64,000 bases of DNA from Bacillus thuringiensis (GTDB lineage Bacteria; Bacillota; Bacilli; Bacillales; Bacillaceae_G). The stretch spans positions 261-64,260 of the forward strand of contig NZ_JACYOF010000003.1 in NCBI RefSeq assembly GCF_014932895.1. The letters run 5' to 3'. The notes beneath the pieces are model-generated. The model searched no databases and was not told the DNA's origin. It saw only the letters and a list, made by a program, of their open reading frames with translations. Each line of letters starts with the position of its first letter. Within the stretch, counting starts at the first letter, position 1. Positions 8,530 to 16,944 of this stretch are shown here, piece by piece. The translations under genes and the position numbers were made by a program.

Positions 8530-10284
8530 TTAACATTGCTTAATTAGATTTACCGGCGAAGCAAGTACTTTACTACTTTTCACATCATATAATCCTATAG
8601 GGGTTACCCGTATAAATGGCAAGTGCGTTGCAGTAAAGAATAAAATCGTAAATGCTGGATCGTTATAAGCATAGCCTCGCTCTTGCAGTAATTTCACCAT
8701 CTTTTTCTCTTCATGTATTAAATCACTCATTTTTAAATCAGACATAATCCCGAGTAACGGTAATGCAATTTCGTGTAACACTTCATTCTTTTCAGCTATT
8801 ACTATTCCACCACCGAGCTCTTTTACTCTATGAAAGGCTGTAAGCATATTTTCTTTACTCTTTCCAATGAGAATGATGTCACCTGTGCCAGAATACGAGC
8901 TAGCAAGACCTCCTAATTCATTTACAAAGCCTTTCACAACTATATTCACTCGCCAAGTGCCATCGCGGGCAATCATCATAAGGAAACATTCATCATGATT
9001 AATAGAAAGTTCATCACTGTCTAAATCGATTTCGCTAACATATGATTTTGTTATAACATTGTTTAATAAGTGTATACCCGTTTTATTAGAAAAAATCATA
9101 TCCTCTTTATCTATGGACCAGTCTAATGATAATGGAGTTGCTTTAAATTTACTCCACTCTATATGTAATGATTCATGTTTGTTTACTCCGTCACGCTTCA
9201 CCCACTTCCCCTTTGCAATTACACTTATTGGAGTTGGGTTTTCTTTGCTTTCCAAAATATTAATATTGGCAATTCTCCCTGTCGCAATCGAACCATGTAA
9301 ATGCTCCATATTATAATAACGAGCAATATTATAACTTGCCATATGGTAAGCATCTATTGCCGGAATTCCTTGCTCAATCGCTATTTCTATTAACCTATTC
9401 GTCATTCCATTTTCATAAAATGACGGATGTGAACCGTCTGTTGTGAAAATGAATCTATCGAATTGTTTTACACCTAATTCCAGCAATTCTTTCAATAAAA
9501 CTTCTAAATCTGGGCGGATCGAAGAATTTCTAAGAGAAACCGTGTAACCTTGCATAAGGCGAGTTAAAGCTTCCTGACCTGTCATGGCCTCATGATCACA
9601 ATCTGTACCTAACAGCTTTAACTTTGCTAAAGTTGTTTCAGATGCTCCTGGAAAATGACCTTCTACTTTTTTCTGTAATTGCTTTGTTTCCTGTACCCAA
9701 TTTAACATCTCATCATCGCCATTAAGTAGTTTTGGCCATGCTGTTAATTCACCGCCTTGAAGAACTGCTTCATGCTCAAGCCACCCTATTATTTCTTCAC
9801 TATTAAATAAAGATTTCCCGTTTTGCAGCTCAGTTTGTCCATCAAAACGACACCACCAATACATACTAGCAGGAACCTTTTCAAATTCATCTAATAAACG
9901 AAATGCTTCTTCACGTTGTAATGTAAAAAATAAAGTTAAATTATCATTAATAAAAGTTGTTGTCCCAAATTGCATCGTATGATTTGCTAAAGTCTCTGGA
10001 TTATATAATTGATATGGATGTGCATGTGGTTCTATGTAACTAGGAACTATATACTTCCCCTCGCATTCAATGACTTCACATTCATTTACTTGCTCTGGCA
10101 GTTTTTCTCCTACATAAACAATTCTGTCATCATAAATCCAAATGTTCGCTTTCATCCACTCACGTATATAGGAATTTAAGTATGTTGCATCCTTTAATAA
10201 CATGTGTGGGCTTCTTTTACCATCTAATATTTCAACATGTTTTCGTAATTGTTTATTACTCCATTTATAATGATTTTGTCCCAA
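8530..10284 (-). CDS. Putative adenine deaminase, YerA-like amidohydrolase
   Basis: Metal-dependent amidohydrolase of the adenine deaminase family (adenine to hypoxanthine plus ammonia). The N-terminal beta-sandwich is followed by the first metal motif in PSYIEPHAHPYQLYN (about 85-100), then GTDCDHEAMTG, and an aspartate in FTTDGSHPSF. The C-terminal domain typical of Ade/AdeC is present. Length and the block KWSNKQLRKHVEILDGK resemble B. subtilis YerA, whose substrate is itself not firmly known. The frame is open to 10299, but TTG at 10284 has GGAG nine bases upstream and gives the YerA-like start (584 aa). Single gene. Confidence 0.8.
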   Translation of the reverse strand: MGQNHYKWSNKQLRKHVEILDGKRSPHMLLKDATYLNSYIREWMKANIWIYDDRIVYVGEKLPEQVNECEVIECEGKYIVPSYIEPHAHPYQLYNPETLANHTMQFGTTTFINDNLTLFFTLQREEAFRLLDEFEKVPASMYWWCRFDGQTELQNGKSLFNSEEIIGWLEHEAVLQGGELTAWPKLLNGDDEMLNWVQETKQLQKKVEGHFPGASETTLAKLKLLGTDCDHEAMTGQEALTRLMQGYTVSLRNSSIRPDLEVLLKELLELGVKQFDRFIFTTDGSHPSFYENGMTNRLIEIAIEQGIPAIDAYHMASYNIARYYNMEHLHGSIATGRIANINILESKENPTPISVIAKGKWVKRDGVNKHESLHIEWSKFKATPLSLDWSIDKEDMIFSNKTGIHLLNNVITKSYVSEIDLDSDELSINHDECFLMMIARDGTWRVNIVVKGFVNELGGLASSYSGTGDIILIGKSKENMLTAFHRVKELGGGIVIAEKNEVLHEIALPLLGIMSDLKMSDLIHEEKKMVKLLQERGYAYNDPAFTILFFTATHLPFIRVTPIGLYDVKSSKVLASPVNLIKQC

Positions 10285-10451
10285 TGTATTCAACTCCAAA
10301 TCAATTCATGATAATTTTGGTTAAGACAGAAAATAATTAACTAAATCATTATCTATTCATAACTCTCCTGTATAAACCCCTATAACTTTCATTATATTTA
10401 ATAATTTCAAAAATAACAATTTTCAAAATCGTCTGTGTACCCCTTTGATTC

Positions 10452-10495
10452 AAAATAAAAAGGATGTCATGCAACTGACATCCTTTTTATTTTTA
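10452..10495. terminator. Bidirectional intrinsic terminator
   Basis: AAAAAGGATGTCA (10457-10469) pairs with TGACATCCTTTTT (10476-10488), with T-rich tails on both strands. It ends the minus-strand serine hydrolase transcript before the deaminase promoter. The rest of the gap 10300-10632 shows nothing else. Confidence 0.85.
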
Positions 10496-10632
10496 TACTA
10501 AGTTATAAGATTGACGTTTCCTTTGAAATACGATACCATCCCATAAATACTAATATTGTCCATATTTACAAAATTTAAAAAGCACCTCTTTTATATACAA
10601 CTATAGCAGAATCCCATTCGCTTTCTTTTCAG

Positions 10633-11799
10633 CTATTTATTAAATTCAATTTGCATCATTTTATTAAACTGCGTACCAATATCAATTACGCCTAAAGAGT
10701 TAATACTGACAGAGAACGTATGTTTGCCACCAATTACTCCGCCAGCAAAAGTTGTAAACCCAGGAATTGCCCCTCCGTGCCCCCAAACTGAAACACCGTT
10801 TGGAAGTTTAGTCTCATAGATTCCAAGACCATATCCATCACCAACTTCTTTTCCTTCTACAGGAACTGTAGTAAGCATTTCTTTTAGTTGATTTTCCTTC
10901 AGTAACTTACCACCGAGTAAAGATGAAAAGAACTTATTTAAATCGTCAGCATTAGAAATCATATCTCCAGCTGAATTTGCTAAACTCGGATTATAATACG
11001 TTATGTCTTTTAACTCACTTGTTTCGTCAATTTTTACATACCCTCGAGCATGATTCTTTCCTGGAATAACGGTCGAATTCCCTGGTAAAAACGTATTTGA
11101 AAGATCCAAAGGTTCAATAATTCGCTTTTCAATTTCTTCTGCATAACTATTTCCAGTTATTTTTTCAATAAGCATTCCCAATATTACGTACCCTGTGTTG
11201 GAATACGACCATCCCTTACCTGGCGAAAAATCTGGAGGCAGAGAAAGCCCCATTTTCACAATTTCTTCTGCTGTATACGTTTTTTTCGAATTCATAATAT
11301 CAGCGTCTTTTGACTTTAAGTATTCCGCTATACCACTCGTATGATTCAAAAGTTGACGTATCGTAATTTGATTACCATCATACCCATTTCCTTGAATGAG
11401 GCCCGGTAGCCACTTTTCAATTGGATCGTCAAGTTGTACACGATTTTCTCCTACTAATTGAAGAACAGTCGTAGCAGTAAACGTCTTCGTCACACTACCA
11501 ATCCGAAAACGATAATCCGATTTCATCGGTTTCTTTGTACTTAAATCCACCACGCCAGCAATATAGCTACTAGTTCTTCCTTTATTGGACGTCTTAGCTA
11601 ATACCCCTGGTGTTCCAAGCTGTACCGTTTCCTGCATTACTTGTTCCCAGCCATTCCGATTCTTTTGATCATGTGATTGTGACAAACTTGATATATTTTG
11701 TACTGACTCTGCTTTCACAGTAAAAACTGGTGTGAATAGAGTAGTACCTGCTAATAGAACTGACAAACTTGTTACCTTAATTAAATTACATTTTTTCAT
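10633..11799 (-). CDS. Secreted beta-lactamase-fold serine hydrolase (DD-peptidase/class C-like)
   Basis: A 388-aa protein with a Sec signal peptide (KKCNLIKVTSLSVLLAG..., cleavage near VKAES, about residue 31). The penicillin-binding fold motifs are all present: Ser-Val-Thr-Lys at 102-105, Tyr-Ser-Asn at 199-201 and His-Gly-Gly at 341-343 (WGHGGAIPGF). This is the Pfam beta-lactamase/D-alanyl-D-alanine carboxypeptidase (Streptomyces R61-like) family, common in many copies in B. cereus. It probably acts outside the membrane on peptidoglycan or D-amino-acid peptides; a true beta-lactamase cannot be excluded. The ATG follows GAGGAGAGAGAG. Single-gene unit closed by the terminator at 10452. Confidence 0.85.
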   Translation of the reverse strand: MKKCNLIKVTSLSVLLAGTTLFTPVFTVKAESVQNISSLSQSHDQKNRNGWEQVMQETVQLGTPGVLAKTSNKGRTSSYIAGVVDLSTKKPMKSDYRFRIGSVTKTFTATTVLQLVGENRVQLDDPIEKWLPGLIQGNGYDGNQITIRQLLNHTSGIAEYLKSKDADIMNSKKTYTAEEIVKMGLSLPPDFSPGKGWSYSNTGYVILGMLIEKITGNSYAEEIEKRIIEPLDLSNTFLPGNSTVIPGKNHARGYVKIDETSELKDITYYNPSLANSAGDMISNADDLNKFFSSLLGGKLLKENQLKEMLTTVPVEGKEVGDGYGLGIYETKLPNGVSVWGHGGAIPGFTTFAGGVIGGKHTFSVSINSLGVIDIGTQFNKMMQIEFNK

Positions 11800-11954
11800 A
11801 AGGCTCTCTCTCCTCTATTAATATCGTATTGATTCAAGTTATACTTTAATCCTATATGATAAACCTCTCTTTTTTCTTATCCATTCCTTACGAAATACTT
11901 ACGTTCAAATTTTGGTACGATAACCTGAGAAAAAATAATATATGAAAATAAAAA

Positions 11955-12006
11955 GGTAAAATGAAAATAAGGACCGTCAATTAACTGCCCTTATTTTCAT
12001 TTTGCC
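11955..12006. terminator. Large stem-loop in the gap 11800-12254
   Basis: An 18-base arm (GGTAAAATGAAAATAAGG) is repeated in inverse with one mismatch after a 16-base loop. It lies between the serine hydrolase start and the membrane protein stop, 250 bases beyond the latter. It could be a late terminator or a processed RNA element. No ORF is seen in the gap. Confidence 0.4.
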
Positions 12007-12254
12007 TCGTCTTTATTATTTTTAAGATGATTCATTAATTGTGTTCGTTTCAAAGATACATATATGTTTGTTCCAATAACATATATTTTATTCTTATTGG
12101 ATTATCTTATAAATATAATGAGTTCTTATTAAGATTAACAATAAAAAAGAACTTGTTTTCATTTTTTGTCTAAACACGCTCTCTTAAATATTTAAAACCC
12201 TATATCAACTTTTTATTCCATTCTATTTTTTCAAAAACTAATCTTTATTCACTT

Positions 12255-12761
12255 TTACCATCCTGCACTAGCGTTCATACCATTTCCGAGAATTGTAAGA
12301 AATAACGGCCACAGTACTGGCCCTAACGTAAGAAGTAGAGTTAGAAGTATAAGTATTCTATATACCCCAGAGAAATTATGATCTTTACGATTTACAAATA
12401 CTAAAATCACTAATAATGTTATATTCGTTAAAAATAAAAATAGAATTAGTAACCAATACCAAACCATTAAACTGAGACTCCATGGTGTTAATAACTCGTG
12501 TATTATACCAAATGTGATTCCTAATACTCCAAAACTAAAGGTAGTAACTGTTGATTTTATAAACAATTTATTTAATGTTTTATCATATGTATTTTTACAA
12601 TATAAATCTATTAAAGTATATAAAGATAAATATGCCATTAATACACCTATCCAAGATAATAACCAGTCTCCGCCTCCTCTATATAACATGAACAGTAACC
12701 AACACATCCCTAATGCGGAAAAAACAAAGGAAAGAAGTATGCTTTTCAATACCGGCTTCAT
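12255..12761 (-). CDS. Hypothetical integral membrane protein (168 aa)
   Basis: I do not recognise the family. About five hydrophobic segments can be seen (near residues 5-27, 33-52, 70-88, 97-120 and 133-156), with short loops and no catalytic motif. AAGGGTG precedes the ATG by about ten bases. The gene is alone, flanked by gene-free DNA on both sides. A role in the membrane is all that can be said. Confidence 0.55.
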   Translation of the reverse strand: MKPVLKSILLSFVFSALGMCWLLFMLYRGGGDWLLSWIGVLMAYLSLYTLIDLYCKNTYDKTLNKLFIKSTVTTFSFGVLGITFGIIHELLTPWSLSLMVWYWLLILFLFLTNITLLVILVFVNRKDHNFSGVYRILILLTLLLTLGPVLWPLFLTILGNGMNASAGW

Positions 12762-13070
12762 TACATTTTCACACCCTTAAAAATAAATTATAAGTTTTTA
12801 CTAAACTCATGTAATTTTTTATTTACATGCTACCCGTTCATCTTTTAGCTCTATTACATTCCTTTTTCATTCTATATCAATAAAACAAAGATAATCACAT
12901 AAAAATTTTAAAAAACAATGCTCTACAAGGAATTACATACATTTTATGTTTTTTTCACATTGGCAGAGATATTTAAAAATTAATTATAATTTATTAAAAT
13001 TAAGTATACATTAACATGTAATTAAATATAAGTAAATCGAATTAATTTACAGTTCATTCCGTTTACTTAT

Positions 13071-13187
13071 TTGAAGAAGATTAATGTTAATCAAAAAATC
13101 GTGTCGTTTAGAAAGCGTATAGAATTAACTAGTAAACGTTTAGCTGAATTAGCCTATATAACACCTTCAATGTTAAGTCAGATTAAA
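13071..13187 (+). pseudogene. Remnant of an XRE-family regulator (helix-turn-helix fragment)
   Basis: Between a TTG at 13071 and a stop at 13217 one frame reads ...IVSFRKRIELTSKRLAEL followed by AYITPSMLSQIK. This matches the first two helices of XRE/HTH_3 domains (pattern RIRxLR...LTxxxLAxLAxITPSMLSQIE). After MLSQI the homology stops and the sequence turns into the terminator of the next operon. There is no ribosome binding site. The rest of the regulator, often a cupin domain in this subfamily, is missing. The remaining gap 12762-13237 is AT-rich and empty. Confidence 0.6.
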
Positions 13188-13189
13188 AT

Positions 13190-13224
13190 AAAAAAGATGA
13201 CCCCAGCAATATGCTAAGACCATC
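13190..13224 (-). terminator. Intrinsic terminator of the MarR/nitroreductase operon
   Basis: On the minus strand GATGGTCTTAGC pairs, with several G-U pairs, with GCTGGGGTCATC, and a TTTTTTATTTT tail follows. It lies 14 bases after the monooxygenase stop. Confidence 0.75.
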
Positions 13225-13237
13225 TATTCGAACCATA

Positions 13238-13531
13238 TTATTTTACTAACTCTCCATTATAAGCTTTTATATTAAGCGGAGCGGTTAAAAACTGTTGTGC
13301 TTTGCTAACGAAAGATGTAAAGTGTTCACTCGTATTATGACTCGCAACTGCCGCTTCATCTTTCCATACTTCTACCATTGTATAAACACTTTCTTTTTCT
13401 GTATCTTTATATAATTCATAAGATACATTTCCACTTTCTTCTCTTGAACCATGAATGAGTGGCTGAATTTCTTCTAAAAATGATTGTTGTTTTGCTGGAT
13501 CTACTTGAAATATTGAGTGAATAATAATCAT
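13238..13531 (-). CDS. Antibiotic-biosynthesis-monooxygenase (ABM) domain protein, YgiN-like
   Basis: A 97-aa ferredoxin-like ABM fold protein (MIIIHSIFQVDPAKQQSFLE..., then YELYKDTEK, EVWKDEAAVASHNTSEHF). This small dimeric fold includes quinol monooxygenases such as YgiN and haem-degrading enzymes; the SYELYKD and HN..EHF blocks fit the YgiN-like group. The start at 13531 has GAGGGG seven bases upstream; the eight upstream codons of the open frame do not. It is the last gene of a MarR-nitroreductase-ABM operon, which suggests work on quinones or related electrophiles. Confidence 0.8.
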   Translation of the reverse strand: MIIIHSIFQVDPAKQQSFLEEIQPLIHGSREESGNVSYELYKDTEKESVYTMVEVWKDEAAVASHNTSEHFTSFVSKAQQFLTAPLNIKAYNGELVK

Positions 13532-13577
13532 GGTGTTTCCCCTCTCATCTTTCACTTATTTCTGTTTTTTTATAAAA

Positions 13578-14216
13578 TTACTTCCACTGGGCAACTTTTT
13601 CAACTGGAAGACGTACTGATTGATAACCACTGTCCACAGCTTTTCCGATTGAAATTAACATTACTGGTACGTGACGCTCTTTATCTAATCCGAACGCTTC
13701 TGCGATTTGATCTTTTTCAAATCCACCAATTGGACAAGTGTCATAACCGTGAGCGCGAGCTGCTAACATAAATTGCATCGCTACAAGGCCACCATCAATT
13801 AAAACAGTATCTTTCATTACTTCTGGTGTAACCATTGAGAAGTAAGCTGAAAGTTTTTTCATTTGATCTTCTTTTACTTCAGCTGGCATTAAACCACGCT
13901 CAACTGCTGTACCGTAGATTTCTTCTGCGTTATCAAAATTGTTTAAGTCACCAAATACCGCGATCATTGCTGAAGATGTTTCTACTTGAGATTGATTGAA
14001 TTTCGCAAGTGGAGCCAGTGTTGCTTTTGCTTCGTCACTTTCAATAACTAGAAATCTCCATGGTTGCATGTTTACTGAAGATGGTGCAAGTGTTGCTTCT
14101 GTTAGAATTTCAGTCATTTCTTCTTTACTAATTTTCACTGAAGTATCGTACTTACGGATAGAACGGCGTCCTGTTAAAATTTCATTAAAATCATTTGTTT
14201 TTACTAAGTTAGTCAT
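13578..14216 (-). CDS. Nitroreductase-family FMN oxidoreductase (YdgI/YodC-like)
   Basis: A 212-aa NAD(P)H-dependent flavin oxidoreductase. Family motifs are RRSIRKYD (FMN phosphate binding, about 17-24), LAPSSVNMQPWRFLVI (about 42-57) and GYDTCPIGGFEKDQIAEAFGL (about 157-177). Likely substrates are nitro compounds or quinones, reduced with FMN in the cytoplasm. The closest B. subtilis relatives by recall are YdgI and YodC. YdgI also lies next to a MarR gene (YdgJ), as here. It sits 18 bases after the MarR stop, so it is in the same operon and probably repressed by it. Confidence 0.88.
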   Translation of the reverse strand: MTNLVKTNDFNEILTGRRSIRKYDTSVKISKEEMTEILTEATLAPSSVNMQPWRFLVIESDEAKATLAPLAKFNQSQVETSSAMIAVFGDLNNFDNAEEIYGTAVERGLMPAEVKEDQMKKLSAYFSMVTPEVMKDTVLIDGGLVAMQFMLAARAHGYDTCPIGGFEKDQIAEAFGLDKERHVPVMLISIGKAVDSGYQSVRLPVEKVAQWK

Positions 14217-14234
14217 AGCTGTATTCTCCCTTTT

Positions 14235-14663
14235 CTAAATTTCTTTTATGTTTTCTTGAATGTGATTTAACATATTTAAAAGATTGTCGCGCTGTTCTTC
14301 ACTTAATCCTTTAAATGCAGATGCTGCAAAACGTTCTTTTTCCTCTTGAAAGGCCTGAATTTTATTTCTGCCCTCTTCTGTAAGAGAAACTAACGTAATT
14401 CTGTTATCATCTGGATTTTTACGTCTTACAATCATTCCGTTTGCTTCAAGCTGCTTTAAATGCCTCGTAATCGCAGCATTATCAATATTCACTTCTTGCT
14501 GAAGTGCTTTTTGACTAATTTCACCAACTTCATATAACTGAAGTATGAGTTCTAGTCTAGATTGACTCATACCCGTACACCCTTCAAACTTCGAACTTAC
14601 TTCTTTATTGAGAAAGTGTAATTTATATAAAATAATTGCTTCTTTTGAGCATGAACTTGTCAA
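14235..14663 (-). CDS. MarR-family transcriptional regulator
   Basis: A 142-aa winged-helix regulator with the MarR DNA-binding core QKALQQEVNIDNAAITRHLK followed by LEANGMIVRRKNPDDNR. Two cysteines lie near the N-terminus (Cys5 and Cys29), which might sense oxidants, as in some MarR proteins that control nitroreductases. The TTG start at 14663 follows an ideal AAAGGAGGG site. It leads the nitroreductase/monooxygenase operon and has two perfect palindromes in its own promoter, so autorepression is likely. Confidence 0.88.
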   Translation of the reverse strand: MTSSCSKEAIILYKLHFLNKEVSSKFEGCTGMSQSRLELILQLYEVGEISQKALQQEVNIDNAAITRHLKQLEANGMIVRRKNPDDNRITLVSLTEEGRNKIQAFQEEKERFAASAFKGLSEEQRDNLLNMLNHIQENIKEI

Positions 14664-14696
14664 ATTATCCCTCCTTTATATCAACCCCAAAAACAT

Positions 14697-14754
14697 TTGA
14701 TGCATCAATAGTTGATATATCAATTAATATAATAGATAACAATTTAAAATGCAA
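14697..14754 (-). promoter_or_regulatory. MarR operon promoter with two tandem palindromic operators
   Basis: On the minus strand a -35 TTGCAT (14749-14754), 17-base spacer and -10 TATATT (14726-14731) are seen. Just downstream lie TTGATATATCAA (14712-14723) and TTGATGCATCAA (14697-14708), both perfect palindromes 15 bp apart centre to centre. A half site, TTGATATAA, overlaps the region before the ribosome binding site. This fits repression by the encoded MarR protein. Confidence 0.7.
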
Positions 14755-14827
14755 GCGTTTTGTTTTCACTATTTATTTTTTTAATATCCGCCTATTAATA
14801 TCTTTCCAAAATAAGGCTCTTTACGAC

Positions 14828-14856
14828 GTTACAAAAAATGTTAATTGCATTATAAT
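14828..14856 (+). promoter_or_regulatory. Candidate sigma-A promoter of the Tet(M)-like gene
   Basis: GTTACA (14828-14833), 17 bases, then a perfect TATAAT (14851-14856). The transcript would start near 14863 and carry the leader ORF at 14890. Confidence 0.55.
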
Positions 14857-14889
14857 AGTACTAATTTAAATGACTGGAGAGTGATTGTA

Positions 14890-15015
14890 ATGCGGCAATT
14901 CACAAATAGAAATGAGGAAATAAAAATGGAAAACGAAATGAGGATTTCAATATATGACAACAATAAATATAGGGATTGTCGCGCACGTAGACGCTGGCAA
15001 GACGAGTTTGACTGA
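14890..15015 (+). CDS. Short leader ORF (41 aa) overlapping the Tet(M)-like gene
   Basis: ATG at 14890 has a good site (GGAGAG, seven bases upstream) and opens 41 codons that end at TGA 15013-15015, 62 bases inside the downstream gene in another frame. The predicted peptide is charged (MRQFTNRNEEIKMENEM...). No homologue is recognised. Its position, directly between promoter and a ribosome-protection-type gene, suggests translational coupling or attenuation rather than a functional protein. The main gene's own site (GAGG, ten bases before ATG) is weaker. Confidence 0.4.
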   Translation: MRQFTNRNEEIKMENEMRISIYDNNKYRDCRARRRWQDEFD

Positions 15016-16897
15016 ACGTATTCTTTATGAAACGAATGTGATTAAAGAAGTTGGCCGAGTAGATAGCGGAAATACACAAACTGACTCAATGGAATTAGAA
15101 AGACAGCGCGGTATTACGATTAAGGCATCTGTCGTTTCTTTCTTTATTGATGATGTAAAAATAAATGTCATTGATACACCTGGACACGCTGATTTTATCG
15201 CTGAAGTGGAGCGATCATTCCGCGTTTTAGACGGTGCGATTTTAGTTATCTCTGCCGTTGAAGGTGTGCAAGCACAAACAAAGATTTTAATGCGGACATT
15301 ACAGAAACTAAACATACCGACAGTTTTATTTGTTAATAAAATTGATCGTAGTGGTGCAAATACCGAAAAAGTTGTGAAACAAATAAAAGCGATTCTTTCC
15401 AATGACGTATTCCCCTTCTATTCTGCCCAAAACGAAGGAACAAAGGAAGCTCGTATTATTGAATATAAATCATATGACGATTGTATGGAACAATTAGCAG
15501 CTTATAATGAAACATTACTTGAATCATATGTAAATAATGAAATAGTACCGGATGCACTACTAAGAAAAGAACTAGAAAAACAAATACAGCAAGCGAATGT
15601 GTATCCAATCTTTTTCGGCTCAGCAATGACAGGTATGGGAATAGCTGAACTACTTGAAAATATTTCATCCCTAATTCCAGCTAATAAATCGACACAACAT
15701 GAAATATTATCTGGTGTTGTGTTTAAAATCGAACGTGAACCTTCTGGTGAAAAGATTGCTTATGTAAGAATTTTTTCTGGTAGTCTACACGTTAGAAAAT
15801 ATGTTGATATTCAGCGTAATAAGTCTCAATCACATAAAGAAAAAATTAAAAAAATGTGCTGGTTTCATAATGGAAATGCAGTTCAAGCTTCTGCCGTTCA
15901 CAGCGGAGAGTTTTGTAAAGTGTGGGGACTGAGCGATATTAAAATTGGTGATATTATCGGTGAACGGACGGATTATATAAAGGATATTCACTTTGCCGAA
16001 CCGCAAATGGAAGCTGCCATTGATGCCGTACCTAAAGAGCGAATTCATGATTTGTACGCTGCTCTTATGGAACTATGCGAAGAAGACCCACTCATTAAAG
16101 TGTGGAAAGACGATGTGCATAATGAACTATATATTCGTCTTTTCGGTGAGGTGCAAAAAGAAGTGATTGAAACAACCCTTTATGAGAAATACAATATACA
16201 AGTTGCTTTTTCAAATACGCGAGTTGTATGTGTCGAAAAGCCAGTCGGTATAGGTTATGCTACCGAAGTAATGGGTGAAAAAGCGAATCCATTTTACGCA
16301 ACAATCGGTTTCAAAGTTGAACGTGGTGAACTTCACTCGGGCATAACATATAACTTAGGTGTTGAACTTGGATCACTACCTTTAGCATTTCATAAAGCGA
16401 TTGAAGATACAGTATTTCAAACGTTAAAACAAGGTTTGTACGGATGGGAAGTTACGGACATTTCCGTCACATTAACACATACTGGTTATGCAAGTCCTGT
16501 CACAACAGCGAGCGACTTTAGAAACTTAACACCGCTCGTTTTAATGGATGCTTTAAAACAAGCAGAAACATATGTATATGAGCCAGTAAATGAGTTTGAA
16601 TTAACTATCCCAGAGCGCGCAATTAGTACCGCAATATATAAGCTTGCTGCCATTCCAGCTACTTTCGCAGAGCCTATACTGCATAATGATTCTTATCACT
16701 TAACTGGATCATTACCTGTTGCGAAAACAGAGAATTTTAAACGAATGCTACATTCATTTACTGAAGGAGAAGGCATCTTTACAACTAAGCCAGCTGATTT
16801 CACAAAGCTTAAAGCTCCCTTCCCTACTCGAAAACGTGTTGATTATAATCCGCTGAACCGTAAGGATTATTTGCTTCATGTGCTGAAGGCGTATTAA
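14954..16897 (+). CDS. Tet(M)/Tet(O)-like ribosomal protection GTPase (EF-G paralogue)
   Basis: A 647-aa translation GTPase with all G motifs: AHVDAGKTS (residues 10-18), RGITI, DTPGHADF and NKID. The size and the absence of the EF-G G' insertion match Tet(M)/Tet(O) proteins (about 640 aa). The domain IV loop that in Tet(M) reaches the drug site (YYSPVSTPADFR) reads YASPVTTASDFR here, so SPV is kept. The family removes tetracycline from the ribosome A site by GTP hydrolysis. Chromosomal copies in this group are often annotated as EF-G-like; whether it protects against tetracycline cannot be judged from sequence. Base use is like its neighbours and no mobile element is attached. Confidence 0.85.
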   Translation: MTTINIGIVAHVDAGKTSLTERILYETNVIKEVGRVDSGNTQTDSMELERQRGITIKASVVSFFIDDVKINVIDTPGHADFIAEVERSFRVLDGAILVISAVEGVQAQTKILMRTLQKLNIPTVLFVNKIDRSGANTEKVVKQIKAILSNDVFPFYSAQNEGTKEARIIEYKSYDDCMEQLAAYNETLLESYVNNEIVPDALLRKELEKQIQQANVYPIFFGSAMTGMGIAELLENISSLIPANKSTQHEILSGVVFKIEREPSGEKIAYVRIFSGSLHVRKYVDIQRNKSQSHKEKIKKMCWFHNGNAVQASAVHSGEFCKVWGLSDIKIGDIIGERTDYIKDIHFAEPQMEAAIDAVPKERIHDLYAALMELCEEDPLIKVWKDDVHNELYIRLFGEVQKEVIETTLYEKYNIQVAFSNTRVVCVEKPVGIGYATEVMGEKANPFYATIGFKVERGELHSGITYNLGVELGSLPLAFHKAIEDTVFQTLKQGLYGWEVTDISVTLTHTGYASPVTTASDFRNLTPLVLMDALKQAETYVYEPVNEFELTIPERAISTAIYKLAAIPATFAEPILHNDSYHLTGSLPVAKTENFKRMLHSFTEGEGIFTTKPADFTKLKAPFPTRKRVDYNPLNRKDYLLHVLKAY

Positions 16898-16902
16898 ATA
16901 AT

Positions 16903-16929
16903 AAAGAGGTGCAATTTGCACCTCTTTTT
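16903..16929. terminator. Terminator between convergent genes
   Basis: AAAGAGGTGCAA pairs with TTGCACCTCTTT, followed by a T-run on the plus strand and A/T on the other. It ends the Tet(M)-like gene and probably the hydrolase opposite. Confidence 0.85.
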
Positions 16930-16944
16930 GCATGTATTGATAAA

